From: an uncultured bacterium
Lineage (GTDB): Bacteria; Verrucomicrobiota; Kiritimatiellia; RFP12; UBA1067
Assembly: GCA_902788415.1 (NCBI GenBank)
Contig: CADAKF010000003.1
Span: forward strand, 1-35,931
Direction of reading: 5' to 3'
DNA length: 35,931 bases
A model generated the notes under the pieces. The model was given only the letters and a program-made list of their open reading frames with translations, did not search any database and was not told the origin of the DNA. Positions 22,384 to 29,866 of the stretch are shown here, one piece after another. Made by a program: the position numbers and the translations under genes. Numbering within the stretch: position 1 is the first letter of the stretch; each line of letters starts with the position of its first letter.

Positions 22384-23154
22384 TCAGGGATAGTCCGCCG
22401 GCAAAGTGAGAACCTCGCATCCGTCGTCCGTAATGGCGACGGTATGCTCGAAATGGGCGGAGACACAGCGGTCGCGCGTGACGACCGTCCAGTCATTTTC
22501 GAGAACGTCCGTCTTCTCGCCCTTCTTCGTGAGCGTGATCATCGGCTCGATGGCAATCGTCATGCCGGGCCTCAGGACGAGTTTGGTTCCAGGCTTCCCG
22601 AAGTTCGGCACTTCGGGATCCTCATGGACGTCGCGCCCGACACCGTGCCCGATCCAATCCCGGACGACGCCAAAGCCCTCGGCCTCGGCGACCTGCTGGA
22701 TCGCATAACCGACGTCGCCGAGATGCACGCCCGGCCCGCACGCGTCGATGCCAGCCTTGAGACAGCGCTTCGTCGTCTCGACAAGCCGGAGAACGTCCGG
22801 ATCCGTGACGCCGAGCGCGACCGTCCGCGACGTGTCGCCGTTGAAGCCGTTCTTGAAGATGCCGACGTCCGTCTTCACAAGGTCACCCGGCATGATGACG
22901 CGGTGTCGACTTGGAATGCCGTGAATCACCTCGTCGTTGAGCGAGACGCACAGATGCCCCGGAAAGCCCTCGTAGCCATAGAAGCTCGCCTTGACCTTGT
23001 GCTTTTCGCAGTACGCGACCACAAGGTCGTCGATCTCGCCCGTGGTCACGCCGGGCGCGACGGCGGCGGCGCAGATGTCGCGGATTTCCGCAGACATCCG
23101 GCACGCCTCGCGCATGCGGTCGATTTCCGCCCTTGACTTGATGTCGACTTTCAC
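22384..23154 (-). CDS. map: Methionine aminopeptidase, type I
   Basis: 256 residues, close to E. coli MetAP (264). The metal ligands are recognisable: Asp in KTDVGIFKNGFNGDTSR (two ligands), His in GHGVGRDVHEDPEVPN, Glu in MTIAIEPMI and Glu in ITDDGCEVLT. GYEGFPGHLCVSLNDEVIHGIPS is the substrate-side signature. It removes the initiator methionine from nascent proteins with small second residues. Translation starts with GTG 23154, overlapping the adk stop codon by four bases (GTGA); the ATG two bases upstream is out of frame. The adk-map pairing is common in bacteria, usually after secY, but here serC precedes it. Confidence 0.98.
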   Translation of the reverse strand: MKVDIKSRAEIDRMREACRMSAEIRDICAAAVAPGVTTGEIDDLVVAYCEKHKVKASFYGYEGFPGHLCVSLNDEVIHGIPSRHRVIMPGDLVKTDVGIFKNGFNGDTSRTVALGVTDPDVLRLVETTKRCLKAGIDACGPGVHLGDVGYAIQQVAEAEGFGVVRDWIGHGVGRDVHEDPEVPNFGKPGTKLVLRPGMTIAIEPMITLTKKGEKTDVLENDWTVVTRDRCVSAHFEHTVAITDDGCEVLTLPADYP

Positions 23155-23783
23155 ATCGCAGCCTTAAAGGCGGCAGCGTTCTTGTCCGGACCCTGGTCGC
23201 CGTCGATGCGGCGAAGGAGGCCCTTCTTCTCGTAGAACGCGATCAGCGGCTCAGTCTCGCGGTGATAGACGACGAGACGGTCCTTGACGGTGTCGGGATT
23301 GTCGTCCTTGCGGATGACAAGCTTCTCGCCGCACACGTCGCAGACGCCCTCAACCTTCGGCGGCAGCGCCTTCACATGATAGCCCGCCTTGCACTTCGGG
23401 CAGGTCCGGCGACCGGCGATGCGGTCGGCGATAATCTCGTCGGGGACGTCCACGAGCACGGCGGACCTGATCGGCGCGTTGATCGCCTCGAGGACCTCGG
23501 CCTGCTTCACGTTGCGCGGGAAGCCGTCGAGGAGCATCGTAACATCGCCTTTCGTCTCGGCGATGACGTCCTTGATCATCTCGGCGATGATCTCGTCCTT
23601 GACAAGCTGACCGGCCTCCATGGCGGCCTTCGCCGCCTGGCCGGCCGGCGTCCCCTTCGCAACGGCGCCGCGAAGGAGATCGCCCGAACTCACGTGCTTG
23701 AGGTTCGCGTCCTCTGACGCGAGACGTCCGGCGATCGTGCCCTTGCCCGAACCCGGTGCACCCAGCAAGATGACAATGTCCAT
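23151..23783 (-). CDS. adk: Adenylate kinase
   Basis: 210 residues. The P-loop is GAPGSGKG (8-15), followed by HVSSGDLLRGAV, LLDGFPRN (AMP-binding region) and the LID segment. The LID carries CPKC and CDVCG, the four-cysteine zinc-binding version typical of Gram-positive and some other bacteria. It catalyses ATP + AMP to 2 ADP in the cytoplasm and so controls the adenylate pool. The ATG is 11 nt after the serC stop and has AAGGGGG upstream. The end overlaps map. The three genes serC, adk and map probably form one transcript from the promoter near 24970. Confidence 0.98.
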   Translation of the reverse strand: MDIVILLGAPGSGKGTIAGRLASEDANLKHVSSGDLLRGAVAKGTPAGQAAKAAMEAGQLVKDEIIAEMIKDVIAETKGDVTMLLDGFPRNVKQAEVLEAINAPIRSAVLVDVPDEIIADRIAGRRTCPKCKAGYHVKALPPKVEGVCDVCGEKLVIRKDDNPDTVKDRLVVYHRETEPLIAFYEKKGLLRRIDGDQGPDKNAAAFKAAM

Positions 23784-23794
23784 TCTCAGCCCCC

Positions 23795-24892
23795 TTAGCC
23801 GTTCTTCTTCTCGAAGTCCTTCATGAAGGAGACGAGCGCGTCGACGCCCTCCATCGGGAACGCGTTGTAGATCGAGGCGCGGAGGCCGCCCACCGAGCGA
23901 TGGCCCTTCAGCGAGCTCATCCCGAGCTTCTTGGCCTCGTCGATGAACTTCTTCTCAAGTTCCTCGTTGTTGCCCTGAATGCGCCAGGTGACGTTCATGT
24001 TGGAGCGGAACTCCTTGAGGGCCGTGCCCGTCCAGAAGTCGCTCGAGTCGATGACGTCGTAGATCTTCTGCGCCTTCTCAGCGTTGAGCTTGAAGAGATT
24101 CTCCTTGCCCATCTTCTTGACCCACTTCATGGTCTCGCCGAAGATGTAGATGCCCCAGGTCGGCGGCGTATTGTAGAGAGAGTTCTCCTCCGTATAAGTC
24201 GTGTACTTGAGCATCGTCGGAATCTCGGCAGCGCCCTTCGCGGCGAATTCCTTCTTGATCGCGACGACGGCCATGCCGGACGGCCCGAGGTTCTTCTGCG
24301 CGCCGGCGTAGAACATGTCGAGCTTCGAGTAGTCGCGCGGGCAGGACAGGATGTCAGAGCTCATGTCGACGATGAGAGGGGAGCCGGTCTGGGGAAGTTC
24401 CTTCAGCTCCGCGCCGGCGATCGTCTCGTTCGAGCAGATGTGACTGTAGGCCGCACCCGGCGTCCACTTCCACTCGTCCGCCTTCGGCATACGCGTCGGA
24501 ATGTCCTTCTGGCAGTCGGCGGCGACGTTGACGGTCGCGCCGCGGAGCTTGGCAACGAGCTGAGCCTCCTTGAGCGCCTTGGCGGACCAGGTGCCCTGCT
24601 TGCCGTAGTCGGCGACGGCGCCCTTCGTCAGGAAGTTCATCGCAATCATCGCGAACTGCATCGAGGCTCCGCCCTGGATGAAGCAGACGGACCAATCGTC
24701 ATTGAGACCGCAAAGCTCCTTGTAGGTGGCGATCGCCTCCTGGTGAATCACATCGTAGTCCTTGCCGCGATGGGACATCTCCATCACCGACATGCCGCAG
24801 CCCTTGTAGTCGACAAGGTCCTTCTGCGCGTCCTGCAGGACTTCAAGGGGGAGAACCGCGGGACCCGCGGAAAAGTTATACGCACGTGCCAT
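23795..24892 (-). CDS. serC: Phosphoserine aminotransferase
   Basis: 365 residues from ATG 24892, with AAAGGAA 6-9 nt before it. An ATG seven codons upstream would place that ribosome-binding site inside the gene, so it is rejected. RAYNFSAGPAVLPLEVL is the SerC start; QGGASMQFAMIAMNFL is the cofactor-phosphate region; FYAGAQKNLGPSG holds the PLP lysine (K200); KGHRSVGGLRASIYNAFP is the C-terminal substrate-binding signature. It converts 3-phosphohydroxypyruvate and glutamate to phosphoserine and 2-oxoglutarate in serine synthesis, and the matching step in PLP synthesis. Its promoter lies 7 nt after mlaD, and the untranslated leader is about 70 nt, the longest seen here; I find no riboswitch in it. 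Confidence 0.98.
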   Translation of the reverse strand: MARAYNFSAGPAVLPLEVLQDAQKDLVDYKGCGMSVMEMSHRGKDYDVIHQEAIATYKELCGLNDDWSVCFIQGGASMQFAMIAMNFLTKGAVADYGKQGTWSAKALKEAQLVAKLRGATVNVAADCQKDIPTRMPKADEWKWTPGAAYSHICSNETIAGAELKELPQTGSPLIVDMSSDILSCPRDYSKLDMFYAGAQKNLGPSGMAVVAIKKEFAAKGAAEIPTMLKYTTYTEENSLYNTPPTWGIYIFGETMKWVKKMGKENLFKLNAEKAQKIYDVIDSSDFWTGTALKEFRSNMNVTWRIQGNNEELEKKFIDEAKKLGMSSLKGHRSVGGLRASIYNAFPMEGVDALVSFMKDFEKKNG

Positions 24893-24966
24893 TTTCTGTT
24901 CCTTTTTGTTCATTAGAGTTTATCTGTCCTCGTCCGCAGAGATTATCAGATGGACGATTGAGGCGT

Positions 24967-24972
24967 ATTATA
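24967..24972 (-). promoter_or_regulatory. -10 promoter element of serC
   Basis: TATAAT on the minus strand, followed by ACGCC. Unlike the other promoters here it has GAG instead of TGn before the hexamer. It starts 7 nt beyond the mlaD stop codon. Confidence 0.6.
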
Positions 24973-24978
24973 CTCTTT

Positions 24979-25767
24979 TTATTCCGTCTCGTCCAACCGG
25001 ACCGGACGGCGGTCGCGGAGAATGAGGGACGGGTTAAGCCTGAGCTCTGACGCCATTTCCTTGATGCTTTCAGCCGTCTCGGAAACGTCGTCCAGCATGC
25101 GGTCAATGTCGCCCTGCCGCGTCTCGAGCATCGTCTGCACGGCGCTCGCAGTCCGCGCCAACGAATCGACCGAAACCGCCACGTTGCTCCACGCCGTCGA
25201 GAGGTCCATCTGATTGATTTGGTTGAGGACTTTCGTCGCCGCGTCCGAAATGTTATCCAGCAGCGACTCCTGCGGCAGAAGAAATGCATGGCGCGGCGTC
25301 CAGGCGATCGGCCGATGCTCCGTCAGGTTCTCATTCTGGTGGAAGTTGAGCTCGATGCGGGAGAGACCCGTGATGCCGCTCGTCGTGACCGTCGCGCGCA
25401 TGTTGAACGTCTTGACGAGGTTCGCGAACCACTGTCTCGCCTCCTCCTGCGTCATATCCTCAATGCCGATGCCGCGCAGCTGGAGCGCCATCAGGATGTA
25501 GATGCGCGAATTGTCCGACCCCGAGACGTCATATTTCGCGCCAATGAAGGAAATCTCCCGCACCTCGCCGATCTTGACGCCGCGGAAGTTAACGACGCTG
25601 CCGACCGAAAGCCCGCTCACCGGCTTGTCATAGAACGTCTCGACGAGAATCTCGCCGCCCCTCCCCCGCATGCCGCCGAGATAGATGAGCGACGCCACGA
25701 TGGCGATCGCGCCGACGATGACAGTAAGGCCGATTCTCGTGTAACTCGCGTGATTGTCTTTAGCCAT
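24979..25767 (-). CDS. mlaD: MCE-domain lipid-transport protein (MlaD-like)
   Basis: 262 residues. A single N-terminal membrane anchor (about 10-31, TRIGLTVIVGAIAIVASLIYLGG) is followed by the MCE domain (GEILVETFYDKPVSGLSVGSVVNFRGVKIGEVREI; ATVTTSGITGLSRIELNF), with an insertion relative to E. coli MlaD. The C-terminal part (about 170-262) is helical, as in longer MCE proteins. It should form a hexameric periplasmic ring that carries phospholipids between the membranes with MlaE and MlaF. Its ATG lies inside the end of the mlaF gene (8-nt overlap). It is the last gene of the operon; no MlaC-like soluble carrier gene is adjacent. Confidence 0.94.
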   Translation of the reverse strand: MAKDNHASYTRIGLTVIVGAIAIVASLIYLGGMRGRGGEILVETFYDKPVSGLSVGSVVNFRGVKIGEVREISFIGAKYDVSGSDNSRIYILMALQLRGIGIEDMTQEEARQWFANLVKTFNMRATVTTSGITGLSRIELNFHQNENLTEHRPIAWTPRHAFLLPQESLLDNISDAATKVLNQINQMDLSTAWSNVAVSVDSLARTASAVQTMLETRQGDIDRMLDDVSETAESIKEMASELRLNPSLILRDRRPVRLDETE

Positions 25768-26503
25768 GGACTTCTCCCCTGTTGAAGAACTTGCGCACGA
25801 ACGGATCTTCGGACGTCTCCTTGAGCTCCTGTGGAGTCCCGAGCGCGATCATGCCGTGACGCGCCTTGTCGAACATCGCCGCGCGGTCGGCGATCTTGAA
25901 GATGCTGGGCAGTTCGTGCGTGACGACGACAAATGTCATCTTCGTCTCCTCTTTGAGCTTCAGGATGAGGTCGTCGAGCGCGGACGAGGTGATCGGGTCG
26001 AGTCCGGCGGACGGCTCGTCGAGGAAGAGGACCTCCGGCTCGAGCGCCAGCGCTCGCGCGATGGCCGCGCGCTTGCGCATGCCGCCCGAGATCTCGCTCG
26101 GCATCTTGTCCGCCGCGTCCGCCATCTCCACCGCCTTCAGGCACTCCATCGCGCGCTCGCGGCGTTCGGACGCATTCATCCGCGTGAACTCCTCGAGCGG
26201 CAGAAGGACGTTCTCCAGGCAGGTCATCGATCCGAAGAGAGCCCCCGACTGGTACATGACGCCGATCTTGCGGAAGAGCGCGTCGCGCGTCTCCGGGCCC
26301 CACGACATCCCTGCGACCGTCAACTTGCCGCCAAGAATCGGATTCAGACCGATCAGGTGCCGCATGATCGTCGTCTTGCCGCAGCCGGAACCGCCGAGCA
26401 GGATGAAGACCTCGCCTCGCGCGACCGAGAACGTCACGTCCTTCAGGATCACCGCCCCCGGATATCCTGCGTCCACATGCTCGAGCTCGATGATCGGTTC
26501 CAT
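25760..26503 (-). CDS. mlaF: ABC transporter ATPase, MlaF-like
   Basis: 247 residues. Walker A is LGGSGCGKTT (about 36-45), the Q-loop lies in GVMYQSGALFGSMT, the signature is ISGGMRKRAAIARALAL, Walker B is EVLFLDEPSAGLDP, and the switch His lies in VVVTHELPSIF. SGGMRKR and the sequence QSGALF are characteristic of the Mkl/MlaF group. It powers lipid movement through MlaE and MlaD at the inner membrane. Start and stop overlap both neighbours: TAATG with mlaE and 8 nt with mlaD. The assignment to the Mla group is secure because permease, ATPase and MCE protein are contiguous. Confidence 0.97.
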   Translation of the reverse strand: MEPIIELEHVDAGYPGAVILKDVTFSVARGEVFILLGGSGCGKTTIMRHLIGLNPILGGKLTVAGMSWGPETRDALFRKIGVMYQSGALFGSMTCLENVLLPLEEFTRMNASERRERAMECLKAVEMADAADKMPSEISGGMRKRAAIARALALEPEVLFLDEPSAGLDPITSSALDDLILKLKEETKMTFVVVTHELPSIFKIADRAAMFDKARHGMIALGTPQELKETSEDPFVRKFFNRGEVHG

Positions 26504-27312
26504 TACAGACTGACACTCATTCCGATGCCCCAGACGTAGGTTATGACCGCCAACAGTCCGTCCGTAACCGTGATGGCGACGATGCTCCAGACGACCGCCG
26601 ATGTCGTTGATCGCCCGACACCGTCGGACGAGGACTCCGTCCGCACGCCGGCAAGACAGCCGATCAGCCCCACCAGGAGACCGAAGAGTGCGCCCTTCGT
26701 CAGTCCTTCGCAGATCATGTAGACCGTCGTGCTTGTCGATACGCCGCGCCAGAAGACGACCGTCGGAACGCCCATCATCTGTAGGACAATCGCGCCGCCG
26801 ACAAGACCCGCGAGCTCGGCGAAGATTGTCAGCACCGGCATCGCGGCGATGGCCGCGGCGACACGCGGCAACACGAGAAAGCGGACCGGCGGCAGACCCA
26901 TCGTCGTCAGCGCGTCCAGCTCCTCGTTGACCTTCATCGTCCCGATTTCAGCCGCAAACGAGCTGCCCGTCCGCCCCGCGAGGATGACGGCCGTGATGAT
27001 CGGACCGAGTTCGCGGAAAAGCGCGATCGCCAGCATGTTCGACACAAACGTCTCGACGCCGAACGACTTGAGGACGGATGCCGTCTGGAACGCCAGGATG
27101 ACGCCCAGCAGGAAGCCAATGCAAAGCGTGATGGGAAGCCCGCCGTAGCTCGCCCGCTGGAACGCCAGCAGGAAGTCGCCGAAGCGAAACTGCCGCGGAC
27201 GGACAATCAGGGAAAGTCCGCTGACGACACTCTCGCCGAGGAGCGCCATCCGCTCGCGGGCATCCGCGAGCCAGCCGACCGTCGCCCGCCCGACTCTCTC
27301 GAAAAGTCCCAT
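26503..27312 (-). CDS. mlaE: ABC transporter permease, MlaE-like
   Basis: 269 residues with five or six membrane segments. ALFRELGPIITAVILAGRTGSSFAAEIGTMKVNEELDALTTMGLPPVRFLVLPRV is the diagnostic MlaE/TtgB-type signature, including ELGP and the EIGTMKVNEELDAL loop that contacts the ATPase. It forms the homodimeric membrane channel of the phospholipid transporter. The start codon shares one base with the stop of the upstream lipoprotein (TGATG), and the stop overlaps mlaF (TAATG). Confidence 0.97.
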   Translation of the reverse strand: MGLFERVGRATVGWLADARERMALLGESVVSGLSLIVRPRQFRFGDFLLAFQRASYGGLPITLCIGFLLGVILAFQTASVLKSFGVETFVSNMLAIALFRELGPIITAVILAGRTGSSFAAEIGTMKVNEELDALTTMGLPPVRFLVLPRVAAAIAAMPVLTIFAELAGLVGGAIVLQMMGVPTVVFWRGVSTSTTVYMICEGLTKGALFGLLVGLIGCLAGVRTESSSDGVGRSTTSAVVWSIVAITVTDGLLAVITYVWGIGMSVSL

Positions 27313-27875
27313 CAGGGAAGCCGCGTCAGCGCCGCGGACAGCGCATCCGAAAACGCCTTGGAAAACGCCTCGCCGTAGTTGCCGTCCGCAGCGTCGGCAA
27401 AACCCTCGCCCCTTTCGAGGCCGAGGATTTCACCGTCTTTGAGGACGCGCAGAACGAGCTTCACAATCGCCTTGCGGTCACCCTTCCGACGGCAGTCGAG
27501 CGCCATCTCGGAAACCATCATCTCGACCATTGCTGACGATTTCGTGCCCGAGCTTGAGTTGACGACGGTCGTGAACTTTCCGGACGCCGCCATCGCATCC
27601 AAGAGTGCGCCCTTCAGGAGCGTCGACGGCAGCGCCGCAAACTCGTTGTAGGGATCGTGCTCGACCGTCCCGTTTTCCCGCAGGACGGAAATGCCCACGG
27701 CATTGTACGGCGCGCGAACGACGACCTGCGAAACACGTCCAATTCCGAGACGGCCGGGACGTTCCGCCGCCGCCGGCCCGACGTATGCAACAGGCCAATG
27801 CGAGACGGGAATGGGTGTGGACGAAAGACAGCCCGCCACTGCAGGAACAAGCAAGAAGGCAAAAAACTTCTTCAT
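27312..27875 (-). CDS. ABC-type transport auxiliary lipoprotein (PqiC-like)
   Basis: 187 residues. The signal is MKKFFAFLLVPAVAGC with Cys16 as the lipidated residue. The body resembles the ABC_trans_aux/PqiC fold: RLGIGRVSQVVVRAPYNAVGISVLRENGTVEHDPYNEFAALPSTLLKGALLDAM, then a second half with MVSEMALDCRRKGDRKAIVKLVLRVL. Such lipoproteins work at the outer membrane with MCE transporters, which agrees with the next three genes. The extended -10 is only 7 nt before the ATG, so the mRNA should be leaderless; the start has no Shine-Dalgarno site. Identification of the family is by pattern and context, less certain than its neighbours. Confidence 0.8.
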   Translation of the reverse strand: MKKFFAFLLVPAVAGCLSSTPIPVSHWPVAYVGPAAAERPGRLGIGRVSQVVVRAPYNAVGISVLRENGTVEHDPYNEFAALPSTLLKGALLDAMAASGKFTTVVNSSSGTKSSAMVEMMVSEMALDCRRKGDRKAIVKLVLRVLKDGEILGLERGEGFADAADGNYGEAFSKAFSDALSAALTRLP

Positions 27876-27882
27876 ACGAAGA

Positions 27883-27891
27883 ATTATATCA
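27883..27891 (-). promoter_or_regulatory. Extended -10 promoter of the Mla operon, overlapping a stop codon
   Basis: TGATATAAT on the minus strand. The TAA inside TATAAT (27886-27884) is the stop codon of the M3 peptidase gene. Only 7 nt (TCTTCGT) separate the hexamer from the lipoprotein ATG, so the transcript should be leaderless. Confidence 0.72.
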
Positions 27892-29818
27892 AATCTTGCT
27901 GACGAAGGAGTGCGAAAATTTCAGGGTCGCGTTCACGGAAGGCACGGAAGACCTCCAACGCAGATTTGGATCCACCAAGCGCCAGCACCGTCTCGCGGTA
28001 TTTCGCGCCGACGCGCCGCATCGCCTCATCATCATCAAGGCCTGCCTCCTCAAATGCCCCGAAGCAGTCCGCACTCATCACCTCCGCCCACTTGTATCCG
28101 TAATACCCCGCGGCATATCCGCCCGCGAAGATATGCGTAAACGCGCACAGAAACCGGTTCCCCTCGATCATCGGCAAGCCAAAATGCCCGAACACCTCGC
28201 GCTGACACGAGAACGGAGAAGCGGAATCCTTTCCGCTTGAATGAAGGAGGACATCCACTTTCGCGAACGCCAGCTGCCTCCGGCAGGCCGTCGCCGCGCG
28301 GAAGTTCTTCGCCGCGCGCACCTTCGCCTTCAGCTCTGCTGGAACGGCGATTCCCGTTCTGTCATCAAGACACCAGTTTTCCATGAACTGACTCGCGACC
28401 TCCACGGCATCCCACTCGACGAGATTAATCCCCGCCGCGTCTTCCTCTCCGACCCGCGTCAGCATGCATTGCAGCGCATGCCCAAACTCATGGAACAGCG
28501 TCTCCACCTCCCGAAACGGCAAAAAGCACTTACCATTCTCGTCCTTTTTCGGAAAGTTCGTGACAACCACAGCAAGAGGAAGCGTCCGCTGCTCGACTTC
28601 GCCTTCGACCTTCACCTCCCTCCGATTCCTGAACTCATTCATCCAGGCGCCGCCAGACTTGAGTCCCGAACGCACGAACGGATCGAAATAGAAGTTGGCA
28701 ATGGTCTCGCCCTTCTCCTTCACCGCGAAGAACCGCACGTCCTCGTGCCACACGGACGGCTTGTCCGCCACCTCCTCGACATCCACGTCGAAAAGGAACT
28801 TCACCATCCGGAAAAGCCCCTTCACAACATCCTCCAGCTCGAAGTGCTTCTTCAGCTCCTCCTCGCTGTAGGCATACTTTTTTTCCCGCAGACGCTCGGC
28901 CTCATAAGCCAAATCCCAAGGTTCGCCGTCCAACCTCTCCTCTTCCGCCTTTCCCTTCGTCGCCGCATCGAGGTCGTCGATCATCTTCATGACCGCAGCG
29001 ACGGACGGCGCGCACTTCGTCGCGAGCGATTTCTCGGCGTAGTTCTTAAAGCCCAGGATCTCTGCCTCCTCTTGGCGGAGCCTCAGGATTTCCGCAATGC
29101 GCGGCTCGTTCTCCGGCGCCCGCGCGGCTCGCGCCCGATAGAGCTTCTCGCGCACCTCGCGGTCCGCACAGTGCTTCATCGTCTCGGGATAGTTCGCGTC
29201 ATCGATCGTATAGGTCTTTCCGTCCTTCTCGTACTTGAACGCCGCCGTCGCGTCGATGACCGTATTATGGAAGTCCGCCCCGAGCTTCGCGAGCTTCATC
29301 TGGATCTCGTTGAAACGCTCCTTCTTCACGCCTTCAAGCCCCACGCCGGCGAGCTCCGCCCCCTGCGCCATCTTCTCCAAAATCCGACGCCGCACAGAAA
29401 AAATCAAACCATTCTGCACATGGTCGGATGGTCGGTTGCTCCGATGCTCCGATGACAAATCGCCTTTCAGCGACTCCGCGTTCAAAATCGATTTTGCCGT
29501 CTCATACAACCTCTTCGACTGACTCACCCTCAAGCTAAACGCCACGATCTTCGGCTGCCACTCCTCCTCGACCTTGCGCCACGCCTCGGAGTTCATCACG
29601 CCGAGCATGTGCGAGACCATACCCCAGCACCGCCACAGCCCCCGCGTCGCATCGTCCAACTTCCAGACAAAGTTCTCGTAAGAGAGTGGAGAAGCGGAAT
29701 CCTTTCCGCTTCCCGCCGCCTCGATCGCGGCGACCGCCTTCTCCGCCTCATCCAAGAGCCGCGGCAGTTCCGCCGCGGCGAACTCCGGGGTAAAATCTTT
29801 CCAATCAGGAAAACTCAT
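27884..29818 (-). CDS. M3-family zinc oligopeptidase (oligoendopeptidase / oligopeptidase A type)
   Basis: 644 residues from ATG 29818 with GGGAG just upstream. The frame stays open to 30478, but that part is out-of-frame argF. The zinc motif HEFGH (443-447) lies in VETLFHEFGHALQCML, and the C-terminal FTHIFAGGYAAGYYGYKWAEVMSADCFGAFEEAGL is the M3 substrate-binding signature. It should cleave short peptides in the cytoplasm. Three repeats are built in: palindromic elements near residues 36 (GSGKDSASPLS) and 527 (SSGKDSASPFS), and an 8-bp repeat (29421-29452) encoding SSEHRSNRPSD near residue 125. The second palindrome lies in a variable stretch before the signature, where homologues such as OpdA have more residues. 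It follows argF by 41 nt; the gap is a heptamer repeat. Confidence 0.94.
   Translation of the reverse strand: MSFPDWKDFTPEFAAAELPRLLDEAEKAVAAIEAAGSGKDSASPLSYENFVWKLDDATRGLWRCWGMVSHMLGVMNSEAWRKVEEEWQPKIVAFSLRVSQSKRLYETAKSILNAESLKGDLSSEHRSNRPSDHVQNGLIFSVRRRILEKMAQGAELAGVGLEGVKKERFNEIQMKLAKLGADFHNTVIDATAAFKYEKDGKTYTIDDANYPETMKHCADREVREKLYRARAARAPENEPRIAEILRLRQEEAEILGFKNYAEKSLATKCAPSVAAVMKMIDDLDAATKGKAEEERLDGEPWDLAYEAERLREKKYAYSEEELKKHFELEDVVKGLFRMVKFLFDVDVEEVADKPSVWHEDVRFFAVKEKGETIANFYFDPFVRSGLKSGGAWMNEFRNRREVKVEGEVEQRTLPLAVVVTNFPKKDENGKCFLPFREVETLFHEFGHALQCMLTRVGEEDAAGINLVEWDAVEVASQFMENWCLDDRTGIAVPAELKAKVRAAKNFRAATACRRQLAFAKVDVLLHSSGKDSASPFSCQREVFGHFGLPMIEGNRFLCAFTHIFAGGYAAGYYGYKWAEVMSADCFGAFEEAGLDDDEAMRRVGAKYRETVLALGGSKSALEVFRAFRERDPEIFALLRQQDLI
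28212..28238 (-). repeat. Palindromic in-gene element, copy 3 (M3 peptidase, C-terminal part)
   Basis: Core AAGCGGAATCCTTTCCGCTT at 28219-28238 is intact; the flank reads AACGGAG instead of AGTGGAG, so the peptide is SGKDSASPF. It lies near residue 527 of the M3 peptidase. Confidence 0.9.
29421..29452 (+). repeat. Four 8-bp tandem units in the M3 peptidase gene
   Basis: TGGTCGGA, TGGTCGGT, TGCTCCGA and TGCTCCGA, 32 bp with a strict 8-bp period. In the minus-strand frame they encode SSEHRSNRPSD, a segment I do not expect in the M3 family. Confidence 0.7.
29685..29711 (-). repeat. Palindromic in-gene element, copy 4 (M3 peptidase, N-terminal part)
   Basis: Core at 29692-29711 with the full AGTGGAG flank; the flanking AGAGAGTGG and CC also match copy 1. 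It encodes SGKDSASPL near residue 36, between AVAAIEAAG and SYENFVWKL. Confidence 0.92.
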
Positions 29819-29831
29819 GGCTTCTCCCGCA

Positions 29832-29866
29832 CGAACAGCTAACAGATAACAGCTAACGGCTAAATG
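29832..29866 (+). repeat. Five degenerate heptamers at the argF to M3-peptidase junction
   Basis: Units CGAACAG, CTAACAG, ATAACAG, CTAACGG and CTAAATG. They fill most of the 41-nt gap, and the argF stop codon TAG (29862-29860) lies in the last unit. CTAACAG and CTAACGG also occur in the block at 5692-5733. Confidence 0.75.

Noticed and set aside
24893-24913. Upstream ATG for serC (MNKKEQK extension)
   Set aside because: The AAAGGAA site lies within this extension at the right distance from ATG 24892, and SerC proteins start close to that ATG.
24893-24966. Possible riboswitch in the leader of serC, and a diverged copy of the 8-bp repeat
   Set aside because: At about 70 nt it shows no aptamer pattern that I know, and its likeness to the M3 repeat (a CAATCGTCCATC-like string) is too weak to count.
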